Below are positions 52,624-60,426 of a stretch of DNA of 64,000 nt, in pieces. The position numbers and the translations under genes are program-made. The stretch lies in NCBI RefSeq assembly GCF_965662675.1, contig NZ_CBFIIK010000005.1:3486-67485 (forward strand). The letters run 5' to 3'. Source of the DNA: Roseicyclus sp965662675. GTDB taxonomy: Bacteria; Pseudomonadota; Alphaproteobacteria; Rhodobacterales; Rhodobacteraceae. The stretch's first letter is position 1. Each line of letters opens with the position of its first letter. The notes below the pieces were generated by a model. The model was given only the letters and a program-made list of their open reading frames with translations. It was not told where the DNA came from and made no database searches.

Positions 52624-53956
52624 GCGTCAGCCCCTCGACCAAAAGCGAGGGTACGACACGGCTGAGGTGCGGGCGCGCGTCATTGGCAGGACGGATCGAC
52701 ATGAGCATCTCGTGCAGGTTGCCCGCGACGGTGCATTCATTGACCGGATAGGTGATCTCGCCGTTTTCCACCCAGAACCCCGAGGCGCCGCGCGAATAAT
52801 CGCCTGTGGTCGCGTTGATGGATGAGCCGATCATCGACGTGATCAAAAGCCCCGTTCCCATCTCGCGCAGCAGCGCATCGCGGCTTTGGCTGCCTTGGGT
52901 CAGGGCCACATTGCTGACCGCGGGCGATGGCGGCGAAGATGTGCCGCGGCTGGCGCTACCCGTCGAAGGCAAGCCCAGCTTTCGCCCGGTAGCCAGATCC
53001 AAGGTCCATTCCATCAAGATGCCATCATCCACGATGATCCGACGCCGCGTGGCCAGCCCCTCGCCATCGAAGGGGCGCGAGGCTGCGGCGCGGGGGCGGT
53101 GTGGGTCTTCGATGATCGAAAGCCCCTTGGGCAAGACCTGCGCCCCCATCAGATCGCGCGCCCATGATGCGCCGCGCGTGATCGCGGTGCCATTGGTCGC
53201 CGACAAAAGATGCCCGATCAGCCCCGATGCGATGCGCTCGTCGAAGATCACGGGATATGCGCCGGTTTTCGGTTTGCGCGCGCCCATCCGCGCCACGCTG
53301 CGTTCGCCCGCGATGCGGCCGATCTCGGCCGGGTCCAGCAGGTCGGCGGCATGGTTGCGCCCATCGCCGAAATAATCACGCTCCATCCCCAAACCTTCGC
53401 CGCTGATCGCGACGCAGGACAGCCCGTGATCCGAGCGCGCATAGCCGCCCGCAAAGCCGTTGCTGGCGGCCAGATGCACACGGCTGCGCGAAAAGCCCGC
53501 ATTGGCGGCCTGCACTTGGCTAACGCCCTTGACGGCGAGCGCGGCCGCTTCGGCCATTTGCGCCATATGCTCCAGCTGGGCCGGGTCAGGATCGGTGCCG
53601 GGATCGCACATGTCCAGCGCGTCACCATCGCGCAGCGGCGATAATTGATCGGGATCAGCCAGCCCGATGGTGGGGTCATCTGGGGCCAGACGGGCCATCG
53701 TGACCGCGCGGCTGGCCATCTCTTGCAAGGTTTCGTCGCGGATATCGGAGGCCGAGACACAGGCTTGGCGCTGCCCGACCATGACGCGCAGCCCAACCTC
53801 GACGCCTTCGGAGCGTTCGGCCTGTTCCAAGCCACCGCTGCGCACGCTGATCGAAAGCGAGGTGCCGTCGACCGCAATCGCATCAGCGCCATCCGCACCT
53901 GCACGGCGTGCATGGTGAAGCAACGCTTCGGTCAGATCGGCGAGGGATGTTGACAT
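52610..53956 (-). CDS. pmbA: TldD/PmbA family metalloprotease-like protein
   Basis: A 448-residue PmbA/TldE homologue with the family GLEQAERSEGVEVGLRVMVG start, YARSDHGLSCVAISGEG and the GLLITSMIGSSINATTGDYS tail. PmbA lacks the zinc motif of TldD and works with it to process modified peptides and toxins; no HExxH is seen here, consistent with the PmbA subunit. The ATG at 53956 is chosen; ATGs at 53962 and 53986 are in frame. cysQ overlaps its end. Confidence 0.92.
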   Translation of the reverse strand: MSTSLADLTEALLHHARRAGADGADAIAVDGTSLSISVRSGGLEQAERSEGVEVGLRVMVGQRQACVSASDIRDETLQEMASRAVTMARLAPDDPTIGLADPDQLSPLRDGDALDMCDPGTDPDPAQLEHMAQMAEAAALAVKGVSQVQAANAGFSRSRVHLAASNGFAGGYARSDHGLSCVAISGEGLGMERDYFGDGRNHAADLLDPAEIGRIAGERSVARMGARKPKTGAYPVIFDERIASGLIGHLLSATNGTAITRGASWARDLMGAQVLPKGLSIIEDPHRPRAAASRPFDGEGLATRRRIIVDDGILMEWTLDLATGRKLGLPSTGSASRGTSSPPSPAVSNVALTQGSQSRDALLREMGTGLLITSMIGSSINATTGDYSRGASGFWVENGEITYPVNECTVAGNLHEMLMSIRPANDARPHLSRVVPSLLVEGLTLAGA

Positions 53957-54059
53957 GTGCATGGCACCTTGGCGCTTGGGTTTCATCTGGACCTAGTGCC
54001 CACACCCGCTCGGCGCAAGCCATCGCAGCCGCGCCACCGGTTTGGGCCTTGGGCCTGCC

Positions 54060-55556
54060 TCAGCGCAGAGGCACGCCATTGGCGCTGATCCCGCCGCCTT
54101 GGGTGAATTCCAGCCGCGTCTCAAGCGTGTCGGGGTCTGCACCGGGCCGGGCAAAAGCACCCAGCAGCCCGCGCGCCATCGCCAATTGCTCGATCGGGAC
54201 CAGGCCCGCCGCCTGCAATCGGTCGAAAAGCGCGTTCAGCCCGCGCAATTGCAGATCGACCGCGCCGACGGGCATGGGGATCGGACCGGGCGGGAAATCG
54301 GCGCGCCCGCTGCCGGTCAGTTCCGCACCCGCAGCAGTGATCCGCAACTCGTTGATACCAAGATCGACAAGCTGGCCGGGGATATCGCCCATTCCTGCGG
54401 GATCGAGAGCGAACAAGTCGCGCAAGATCCGCGCCGTGCCGCTGAGATCGACAATGGCGGTGATGGGGTCGCGCGGGATTGCTTGCCCCGGATCGACGAG
54501 CGCCCAAATCTCGGGGCTGGGTGCCAGATCACGATAGGCCAGCCGCAGCGCGATGGGTTGCGGCCCATCGGTTGGTGCAAGCGGCATACGAAACGCAAGC
54601 TCGGCCCCGCCGACCGTAAAGGCGACAGGGACCGGCAATTCCCGCGCCGCCAGATAGGTTGATGCCACCGTTGCACTCAGGGCGAAATCCACCGCATCGC
54701 GCGAGATATCCGCCGAAAGACGCCCGCCTTGATTGGAGGCCAGCAAGGTAAAGCCATCGCGCGGATGCGAAAAGGTCATCTCCAGCCGCGCGCTGTCATA
54801 GGCCAAGACGCCGCTGTTGGCGAAATTCTCGGGAAAGGCACCCGGCTTGGTGGCGAGGTTGGCGAAATTCGTAAGTTGACCCGCGTTGGCACTGGTGCTG
54901 GCACCCAAGGCAAAGCTGATCTTCATCGACCCCTCTTCGCCCGGTGGCGGCGTGATATCCAGCGCGCCCGACAGGCCGCTGATTGCGGCGTTGCTGGTGT
55001 AGCGTAGATCCGTGGGGTTGGTTCCGTCGATCTCGTATCGGGCCGTCAGATCGGCCACGGCGATCATGACATCGATCACCGGCAGTGGGGCATTGCCACC
55101 GGTGATGGGGCGATCTTCGAACATCAAGCGCGAGGCGGTATAGTCATAGACCCGTGCGGCCGGCGTGCCGCTGGCGATCACGCGCAGATCCGGCGCGATC
55201 ATGGCGAAGTTCAGATCAACGGGCTGCCCGCCATTGCCCAGGTCGAGGCTGATTGTCAGGTCATAGGTATCAGACATGGTGATAATGACGCGGCCGTCGC
55301 CGGTTTCGTTGAACACCACCTGATCGAGCCGCACCATCGTGCTGACCTCGGCATCGGTGTAGCGCATGGCATAGCCGTTCAGCGTCAGGCTGCCATCACC
55401 GGGGATCTGCTCTTGCACGCTCACCATCTGGCCCATGGCGGCTGATTGGCTCTGCCATTCGGCCCAGAGTTCCTCGGCGGTCAGCGCCAACACGGGCTGC
55501 ACCCATCCCAGCGTCAGCGCCGGGATTGTCAGGAAAAGCGGTTTCAAAAAGGCCAT
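54060..55556 (-). CDS. DUF2125 domain exported protein
   Basis: A 498-residue protein with a signal peptide (FLKPLFLTIPALTLGWVQPVLA), then beta-rich sequence of the DUF2125 family common in Alphaproteobacteria. Residues around 370-490 (LSGTARILRDLFALDP... GNLDLQLRGLNALFD-like) resemble the C-terminal DUF2125 segment. Periplasmic or outer-envelope location; function unknown. The ATG at 55556 (MAFLKP) is used; one at 55565 is three codons upstream. No operon partner is close. Confidence 0.8.
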   Translation of the reverse strand: MAFLKPLFLTIPALTLGWVQPVLALTAEELWAEWQSQSAAMGQMVSVQEQIPGDGSLTLNGYAMRYTDAEVSTMVRLDQVVFNETGDGRVIITMSDTYDLTISLDLGNGGQPVDLNFAMIAPDLRVIASGTPAARVYDYTASRLMFEDRPITGGNAPLPVIDVMIAVADLTARYEIDGTNPTDLRYTSNAAISGLSGALDITPPPGEEGSMKISFALGASTSANAGQLTNFANLATKPGAFPENFANSGVLAYDSARLEMTFSHPRDGFTLLASNQGGRLSADISRDAVDFALSATVASTYLAARELPVPVAFTVGGAELAFRMPLAPTDGPQPIALRLAYRDLAPSPEIWALVDPGQAIPRDPITAIVDLSGTARILRDLFALDPAGMGDIPGQLVDLGINELRITAAGAELTGSGRADFPPGPIPMPVGAVDLQLRGLNALFDRLQAAGLVPIEQLAMARGLLGAFARPGADPDTLETRLEFTQGGGISANGVPLR

Positions 55557-55721
55557 GGCATGCATCCGTCACACAGAGGGGGTAGGGCATCACGACTGTC
55601 GGCCCGGCGTGGCGTATCGGTCAAGTGCCGATACCACATTGCCAGCGCTTTGGTCTGGCCGCGCAGGGTTCGCGCCGCTAGCATGCATGCCGAACCGGCA
55701 TCACGCAAGAAAGGTTGGCCC

Positions 55722-56477
55722 ATGCCCGATATGACCGCGAAAACTGTTGTGATCACCGGTGCCAGCCGTGGGATCGGTGCGGCCGCTGCCCGCGCCTTTG
55801 CCGCGCAAGGGGCCAATGTCGTGCTTTTGGCGCGTGACCGTGACGCGGTCGCGGCGATCGCCGGGGAAATCGGCCCGCGCGCGCTGGCCGTGCCTTGCGA
55901 TGTGACCCGCTATTGGGAGGTGGAGGCCGCCCTTGGCGCGGCTGTTACGGCTTTTGGTGGCCTTGATGTTTTGATCAGCAATGCAGGCGTGATCGACCCC
56001 ATCTCCGATGTCGATGCCGCTGACCCCGAGATGTGGAGCCAAGCCATCGACATCAACCTCAAGGGCGTCTTTCATGGTGCGCATGCGGCCCTGCCGCTGA
56101 TGTTGCAACGCGGTGGCGGCACGCTGATCACGGTCAGCTCGGGTGCTGCCGTCAATCCGATCGAGGGGTGGAGCGCTTATTGCGCCTCCAAGGCGGGGGC
56201 CAAGATGTTCACCGCTTGCCTGAACACGGAATACGGCGCGCGTGGTATCCGTGCGCTGGGCCTGTCGCCCGGGACCGTCGCCACCGATATGCAGCGCGAG
56301 ATTAAGCAATCGGGGGTGAATGCGATCAGCCAGCTGGATTGGTCGGTGCATATTCCGCCCGAATGGCCCGCTCAGGCGTTGGTCTGGATGTGCGGGCCTG
56401 ATGCCGATCCATGGCTTGGCAATGACATCTCGCTGCGCGATCCCGACATCCGCAAAGCCGTGGGTGTTGGCCCATGA
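55722..56477 (+). CDS. Short-chain dehydrogenase/reductase
   Basis: A 251-residue classical SDR: VVITGASRGIGAAAA, SNAGVIDP, catalytic Ser in TVSSGAAV and YCASK. The C-terminus has LGNDISLRDPDIRK where many SDRs read VDGG. AAAGG precedes the ATG at 55722; the long upstream frame is rejected. Its stop overlaps the crotonase-like gene by 4 bases, implying a common acyl or alcohol substrate pathway. Substrate unknown. Confidence 0.9.
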   Translation: MPDMTAKTVVITGASRGIGAAAARAFAAQGANVVLLARDRDAVAAIAGEIGPRALAVPCDVTRYWEVEAALGAAVTAFGGLDVLISNAGVIDPISDVDAADPEMWSQAIDINLKGVFHGAHAALPLMLQRGGGTLITVSSGAAVNPIEGWSAYCASKAGAKMFTACLNTEYGARGIRALGLSPGTVATDMQREIKQSGVNAISQLDWSVHIPPEWPAQALVWMCGPDADPWLGNDISLRDPDIRKAVGVGP

Positions 56478-57100
56478 TCGATTGCGCGCGCGATGACGGG
56501 CTTTGGACACTGACACTGAACCGCCCCGAAAAGGCAAATTCGCTGACCGCCGCGATGCTGGAAAGGATGGTCGATCTGTTGCTGGAGGCCTCGGTCGACC
56601 CGCATTTGCGCGCCCTGATCGTGACCGGGGCGGGGGACAAGGTCTTTTCCGCCGGTGCCGATCTGGAGGCGGCGCGCGCGGGGCTTGCGACCTCGCCCCT
56701 ATGGGAACAGGTCTCGGGCGCGATCGCCGCGCTTCCTTGCCTGACCATCGCGGCCCTGAACGGCACGCTGGCGGGGGGTGCCTTTGGCATGGCGCTTGCC
56801 TGCGATACCCGCATCGCGGTGCCGGGCGCGCGTTTTTTCTACCCTGTGGCCAAGCTCGGCTTTCTGCCGCAACCCTCCGACCCGGGGCGGCTGGTGGCGC
56901 TGATCGGGCCTGCAAGGACCAAGCTCTTATTGCTTGGCGGGCAGAAATTTACCGCGGATGAGGCGCTGACCTTTGGCCTGATCGACAGGATCGTGCCGGG
57001 CGCGGAGCTGATGGAGGCGGCGCGCGACATCGCGGGTGATGCGCTTGCGGGAAACCCGGATGTGCTGCAGCGGATCAAGGCGATGTGCGCGGGCCGCTAA
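56474..57100 (+). CDS. Degenerate crotonase-superfamily protein
   Basis: 208 residues, about 50 shorter than a normal crotonase (the C-terminal helices are reduced). The fold is clear (LTLNRPEKANSLTAAML, FSAGADLEAA). The two hydratase glutamates are not present: GGAFGMALACD has Gly, and YPVAKLGF has Val, at the usual Glu positions. It is probably not an enoyl-CoA hydratase; isomerase or thioesterase-type activity with other residues, or loss of activity, is possible. It is coupled to the SDR upstream. Confidence 0.82.
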   Translation: MIDCARDDGLWTLTLNRPEKANSLTAAMLERMVDLLLEASVDPHLRALIVTGAGDKVFSAGADLEAARAGLATSPLWEQVSGAIAALPCLTIAALNGTLAGGAFGMALACDTRIAVPGARFFYPVAKLGFLPQPSDPGRLVALIGPARTKLLLLGGQKFTADEALTFGLIDRIVPGAELMEAARDIAGDALAGNPDVLQRIKAMCAGR

Positions 57101-57402
57101 CGCTGTTTCCACGCACGCCTGCCGCCGGCGGTCTTGGCATGGAAATCGGGCGGGCGCTTGGCGATCCACGCGAGAAAGGCCGCAAGCCGTGGATGGCCGC
57201 GCAGGGCGTCGATGCTGTTGTAGCTGCGGGCCAATTCCGCCTCGGACAAGGTGGCGTGGATTTCATTATGGCAGATCTGGTGGAGCAACACGACAGGACC
57301 GCCCTTGCCGCCGCGCAGTTTCGGCGTCAGGTGGTGCAGGCTTTGTTTCGCCCGTGGCGGGATCGGCCGGTCGCAAAGCGGGCAGATGGGAAGATCGTCC
57401 AT
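57097..57402 (-). CDS. HNH-endonuclease-like protein
   Basis: A 101-residue protein with a CPLC pair at the N-terminus and the HNH pattern HHLTPKLRGG...LLHQICHNEIHA, fitting a small HNH/McrA-like nuclease domain. The ATG at 57402 is chosen over the longer frame, which would read through the divergent flavoprotein start. Its stop overlaps the crotonase-like gene. Related short HNH proteins in Alphaproteobacteria have no fixed role; no toxin, phage or restriction genes are nearby. Confidence 0.78.
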   Translation of the reverse strand: MDDLPICPLCDRPIPPRAKQSLHHLTPKLRGGKGGPVVLLHQICHNEIHATLSEAELARSYNSIDALRGHPRLAAFLAWIAKRPPDFHAKTAGGRRAWKQR

Positions 57403-57448
57403 GACGGCCAAGGATGGTGTGCGCAGGGCGCATGGCAAGGGGCGATGG

Positions 57449-58624
57449 ATGGCTGAGGTGGTGGATGCGCTGGTGATCGGGTCGGGGCCTGCCGGGCTGA
57501 TGGCGGCCGAGGCGCTGGTGCGCGCCGGGCGCGATGTGGTCATCGCCGAGGCCAAGCCATCGGTCGGGCGAAAATTCCTAATGGCGGGCAAATCGGGGCT
57601 GAATCTGACCAAGGCAGAGGGTCTGGAGGATTTCGTCGCGGCCTATGGCGCGGCCGCCCCGTGGCTTGCGCCGATGCTGGCCGAGATGGGGCCCGATCAG
57701 GTCATGGCTTGGGCCGAGGATCTGGGCCAGCCGGTGTTCACCGGCAGCTCAGGCCGGGTCTTTCCGCATGCGATGAAGGCAAGCCCGCTTCTGCGCGGCT
57801 GGGTCAGGCGCATCGACGCAGCAGTCAGGACGGGGTGGCGCTGGGTCGGGCTGGCGGGGGGGGATTGGGTCTTTGACACGGCCAAGGGGCGGCAGGCGAT
57901 CCGCCCCGGCGTGGTGGTTTTGGCGCTTGGCGGGGCAAGTTGGGCGCGGCTGGGATCGGACGGGCAATGGGCAGGGTTATTGGCGGCAAGCGGGGTCGAG
58001 ATCGCGTCGTTTCGTCCCGCCAATATGGGGTTCCGCGTCGATTGGTCGGCGCATATGGCGGCGCATTTCGGTCGCCCGCTCAAGGGGGTGGGGTTTGCGG
58101 ACGGCGATGGGTCTTGGGTGCGTGGCGAGGCGGTGATTTCGGCCCGGGGGATCGAGGGGGGCGGCATCTATGCGGTCAGTGCCGCCGTGCGCGACGGGGC
58201 CGCGTTGGTTGTCGATCTCTTGCCGGATCTGGCGCAGGCCGTGGTGGCCGAACGCTTGGCCGCCCGCCCGCCCAAGCGCAGCCTGTCGCAGCATCTGGAA
58301 AAGGCGCTGAAGCTTGACCCGGTCAAGCGGGCGCTGTTGCAGGAATTCGGCCGCCCCTTGCCCGAGGGGGCGGGGCTGGCCCGGCTGATCAAGGGGCTGG
58401 AAATCCGCCATCAGGGCCCGCGCCCGATGGATGAGGCGATCTCGACCGCAGGCGGTGTGACGCGCGGGGCGGTCGATGCGGGGTTGATGCTGCACGCAAT
58501 GCCCGGTGTTTTCGTGGCCGGCGAGATGCTGGATTGGGAGGCGCCGACCGGGGGCTATCTGATCACCGGCTGCCTGGCCACCGGGCTTTGGGCGGGGCGG
58601 CATGCGGCGGATTGGGGGCGTTGA
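57449..58624 (+). CDS. BaiN/HI0933-like NAD(P)/FAD-dependent oxidoreductase
   Basis: A 391-residue flavoprotein: dinucleotide motif VIGSGPAGLMAAEAL at 8-22, the family KFLMAGKSGLNLT segment, ALGGASWARLGSDG and the C-terminal GEMLDWEAPTGGYLITGCLATGLWAG. These are hallmarks of the HI0933/BaiN group, whose physiological role is mostly unknown. The ATG at 57449 (MAEVVDALVIG) is 46 bases from the divergent HNH start. Repeat copy 3 follows the stop by about 60 bases. Confidence 0.88.
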   Translation: MAEVVDALVIGSGPAGLMAAEALVRAGRDVVIAEAKPSVGRKFLMAGKSGLNLTKAEGLEDFVAAYGAAAPWLAPMLAEMGPDQVMAWAEDLGQPVFTGSSGRVFPHAMKASPLLRGWVRRIDAAVRTGWRWVGLAGGDWVFDTAKGRQAIRPGVVVLALGGASWARLGSDGQWAGLLAASGVEIASFRPANMGFRVDWSAHMAAHFGRPLKGVGFADGDGSWVRGEAVISARGIEGGGIYAVSAAVRDGAALVVDLLPDLAQAVVAERLAARPPKRSLSQHLEKALKLDPVKRALLQEFGRPLPEGAGLARLIKGLEIRHQGPRPMDEAISTAGGVTRGAVDAGLMLHAMPGVFVAGEMLDWEAPTGGYLITGCLATGLWAGRHAADWGR

Positions 58625-58683
58625 AGGCAGGTTCTTGATCAGGCGGCGCCGCCCCTGTCGCCAGAGGCGACGAGTCTTTCGTG

Positions 58684-58739
58684 AGGGGGCTCTGCCCCCG
58701 GCCTTCGGCCTCCCCCGGAGTATTTTCGAAGCAAAGATG
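58684..58739 (+). repeat. Intergenic palindromic repeat, copy 3 (reverse orientation)
   Basis: Reads hairpin GGGGGCTCTGCCCCC, then GGCCTTCGGCC, CCCCCGGAGTATTTTCGAAG and CAAAGAT. The reverse complement aligns with copies at 21857 and 28393. It lies between the convergent ends of the flavoprotein and GST genes and probably terminates transcription in both directions. Confidence 0.8.
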
Positions 58740-58765
58740 GGCGCTGCGTGAACCTTGATGCGGGG

Positions 58766-59362
58766 TTAACGCTTGAGGGCGCGGGTGAAGGCGGGGCGGG
58801 CGCGCATCATCGCCATATGCTCTTGCAGGCGCGGTTCGGTCACCGGGAACTTGGCATTCGCGGCCCAACCGCAGCAATGCGCGAGCAAGATATCGGCGAT
58901 GGTCAGGGTCTCGCCCATCAGGAAGGGGCCAGTCGTATCCATGCGGCTCGCCATATGGGCCTGGCTGCGGGTGAATTCCCATTGCAGGCTGTCCTTGATC
59001 GCGGGCAGGCGGTGTTCCTCGGGCAAGACGAAGCTGTGTCGCGCGGCGGTCCACAACAGCGCGTCGAATTCATCGAGGATCAGGTGGGTCAGGCTGTCTT
59101 GATGGGCGCGTTCCGTGGTGCCGGGGGCGAAGGCGAGCGCGCCGTGGCGGTCGGCCAGATAGGTCATGATCGCTACCGAATCGGTAATGGGCACACCATC
59201 GGCGACGAAGACCGGCACCTTGCCCGCGGGGCTGACGCGCATGACCTCGGGCGAGCGGGGGGCGGCGTCGATATGGTCGTAATCGATGCCCAACTCCTCC
59301 AGTGTCCAGAGCACGCGGAAGGCGCGGCTTTTGACAGCACCGATCAAGGTATAGCTCATCAC
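58766..59362 (-). CDS. Glutathione S-transferase family protein
   Basis: A 198-residue GST: thioredoxin-like N-terminal domain (YTLIGAVKSRAFRVLWTLEELGIDY, with SPAGKVPVFV cis-Pro and TDSVAIMTYLADR) and an all-helical C-terminal domain. It conjugates or reduces substrates with glutathione, which gshA supports. Its ATG overlaps the end of holA by one base, so it may be read from the leuS-holA unit. Confidence 0.9.
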   Translation of the reverse strand: MMSYTLIGAVKSRAFRVLWTLEELGIDYDHIDAAPRSPEVMRVSPAGKVPVFVADGVPITDSVAIMTYLADRHGALAFAPGTTERAHQDSLTHLILDEFDALLWTAARHSFVLPEEHRLPAIKDSLQWEFTRSQAHMASRMDTTGPFLMGETLTIADILLAHCCGWAANAKFPVTEPRLQEHMAMMRARPAFTRALKR

Positions 59363-60393
59363 TATCGTCTCCCTTTACCCGGCATCATTGCGAGCCGGAT
59401 CAATGCGCGTTCCATCAGCGCCATTTGTGGCGCGCTTTGCGCCGAACGCAAGGTCAGGTCAGTGTCCACCAGCAGGCTGAGGGCGGTTTCCAGCGGGTCG
59501 CGGCCCCAGCGGTTGATCTGCGCCAGCATGCGGTCGCGGCGCGGGCCGAAGACGGGGGGGCGCTGTGCCTGAAGCCCCGCAGCGGCCCCGCCCGGATGGC
59601 AAGCGGCGGCATGCAGCGTGCGAAAATGGCGCAGGGCCGCGATGCAAAGCGTTACCGGGGCCACGCCCTGACCCGAGAGGCGCGACAAGAGCGGGCCGAT
59701 CGCAGCGGCATCGGCCTCGGCCGTGGCGTGCAGGATATCGTCAAGTTCGGCCTCGCGCGTCAGGGGCGCGATGGCCGCGATATCGGCGGCGCTGACCGGA
59801 GTTGCATCGCCGCGTTTGTAAAGACCGAGTTTCTCGATCGTCTGGCGCAGATCGCCGGGGGGCAGGCTGCGCGCCAGCGCCTCGAGATCATCCATCGCAT
59901 CGCGCGGCAGATCGCGCAGCCCCGCCTCGGCCAGAAGGGCCGCGATTTCGGCGCGCGAGGGCGGATCGTCGTAGATCGCGGCGGCGCGGGCGAATTTATG
60001 CTCTTCGAAGAGTTTGCGCAGCGCCGATTTCGGGGTCAGGCGCGCGGCGGTGGCGATGATCTGCGCGTCGCCCGGTTGCCATTCCGACAGCGCGCTCGCG
60101 AGGGTCGGGGCAAGCCCGTCGGTCGCCCCATCGATGAAAACGGCGCGCGGGCCGGGGAAGAAACCCACCGCCTTGATCGCGTCCAGAAGGGCGGCGGGGT
60201 CGCTGCGCAGATCGGCGGCGGCAAGCCGCGTCAGCCGCATCTCTGTCTCGGCATTCTCACCCAAGAGCGCCTTGAGCAATTCCTGACGGCGCAACGCCAC
60301 GCGCATCGCATCATCGCCGAAGATCAGGCAACCCGCCGATGTGCTATCCGGCGCGCGGACATAGGCGGCGATGTCGCGCGGGGCGAGTTTCAT
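59362..60393 (-). CDS. holA: DNA polymerase III subunit delta
   Basis: A 343-residue HolA. The N-terminal GCLIFGDDAMRVALRRQELL, the central FIDGATDGLAPTLASAL and the C-terminal clamp-loader helices fit the alphaproteobacterial delta subunit. It opens the beta sliding clamp. It starts 33 bases after leuS. In many proteobacteria lptE lies between leuS and holA; here there is no room for it. Confidence 0.92.
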   Translation of the reverse strand: MKLAPRDIAAYVRAPDSTSAGCLIFGDDAMRVALRRQELLKALLGENAETEMRLTRLAAADLRSDPAALLDAIKAVGFFPGPRAVFIDGATDGLAPTLASALSEWQPGDAQIIATAARLTPKSALRKLFEEHKFARAAAIYDDPPSRAEIAALLAEAGLRDLPRDAMDDLEALARSLPPGDLRQTIEKLGLYKRGDATPVSAADIAAIAPLTREAELDDILHATAEADAAAIGPLLSRLSGQGVAPVTLCIAALRHFRTLHAAACHPGGAAAGLQAQRPPVFGPRRDRMLAQINRWGRDPLETALSLLVDTDLTLRSAQSAPQMALMERALIRLAMMPGKGRR

Positions 60394-60426
60394 GCGCAGC
60401 CCATGAGGGCGCTGGTGGTGCTGTGA

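Noticed and set aside
57097..57402. HNH gene as part of a defence or toxin system
   Set aside because: No restriction, methylase, immunity or toxin genes adjoin it. Its neighbours are metabolic, so only a plain HNH-domain call is supported.
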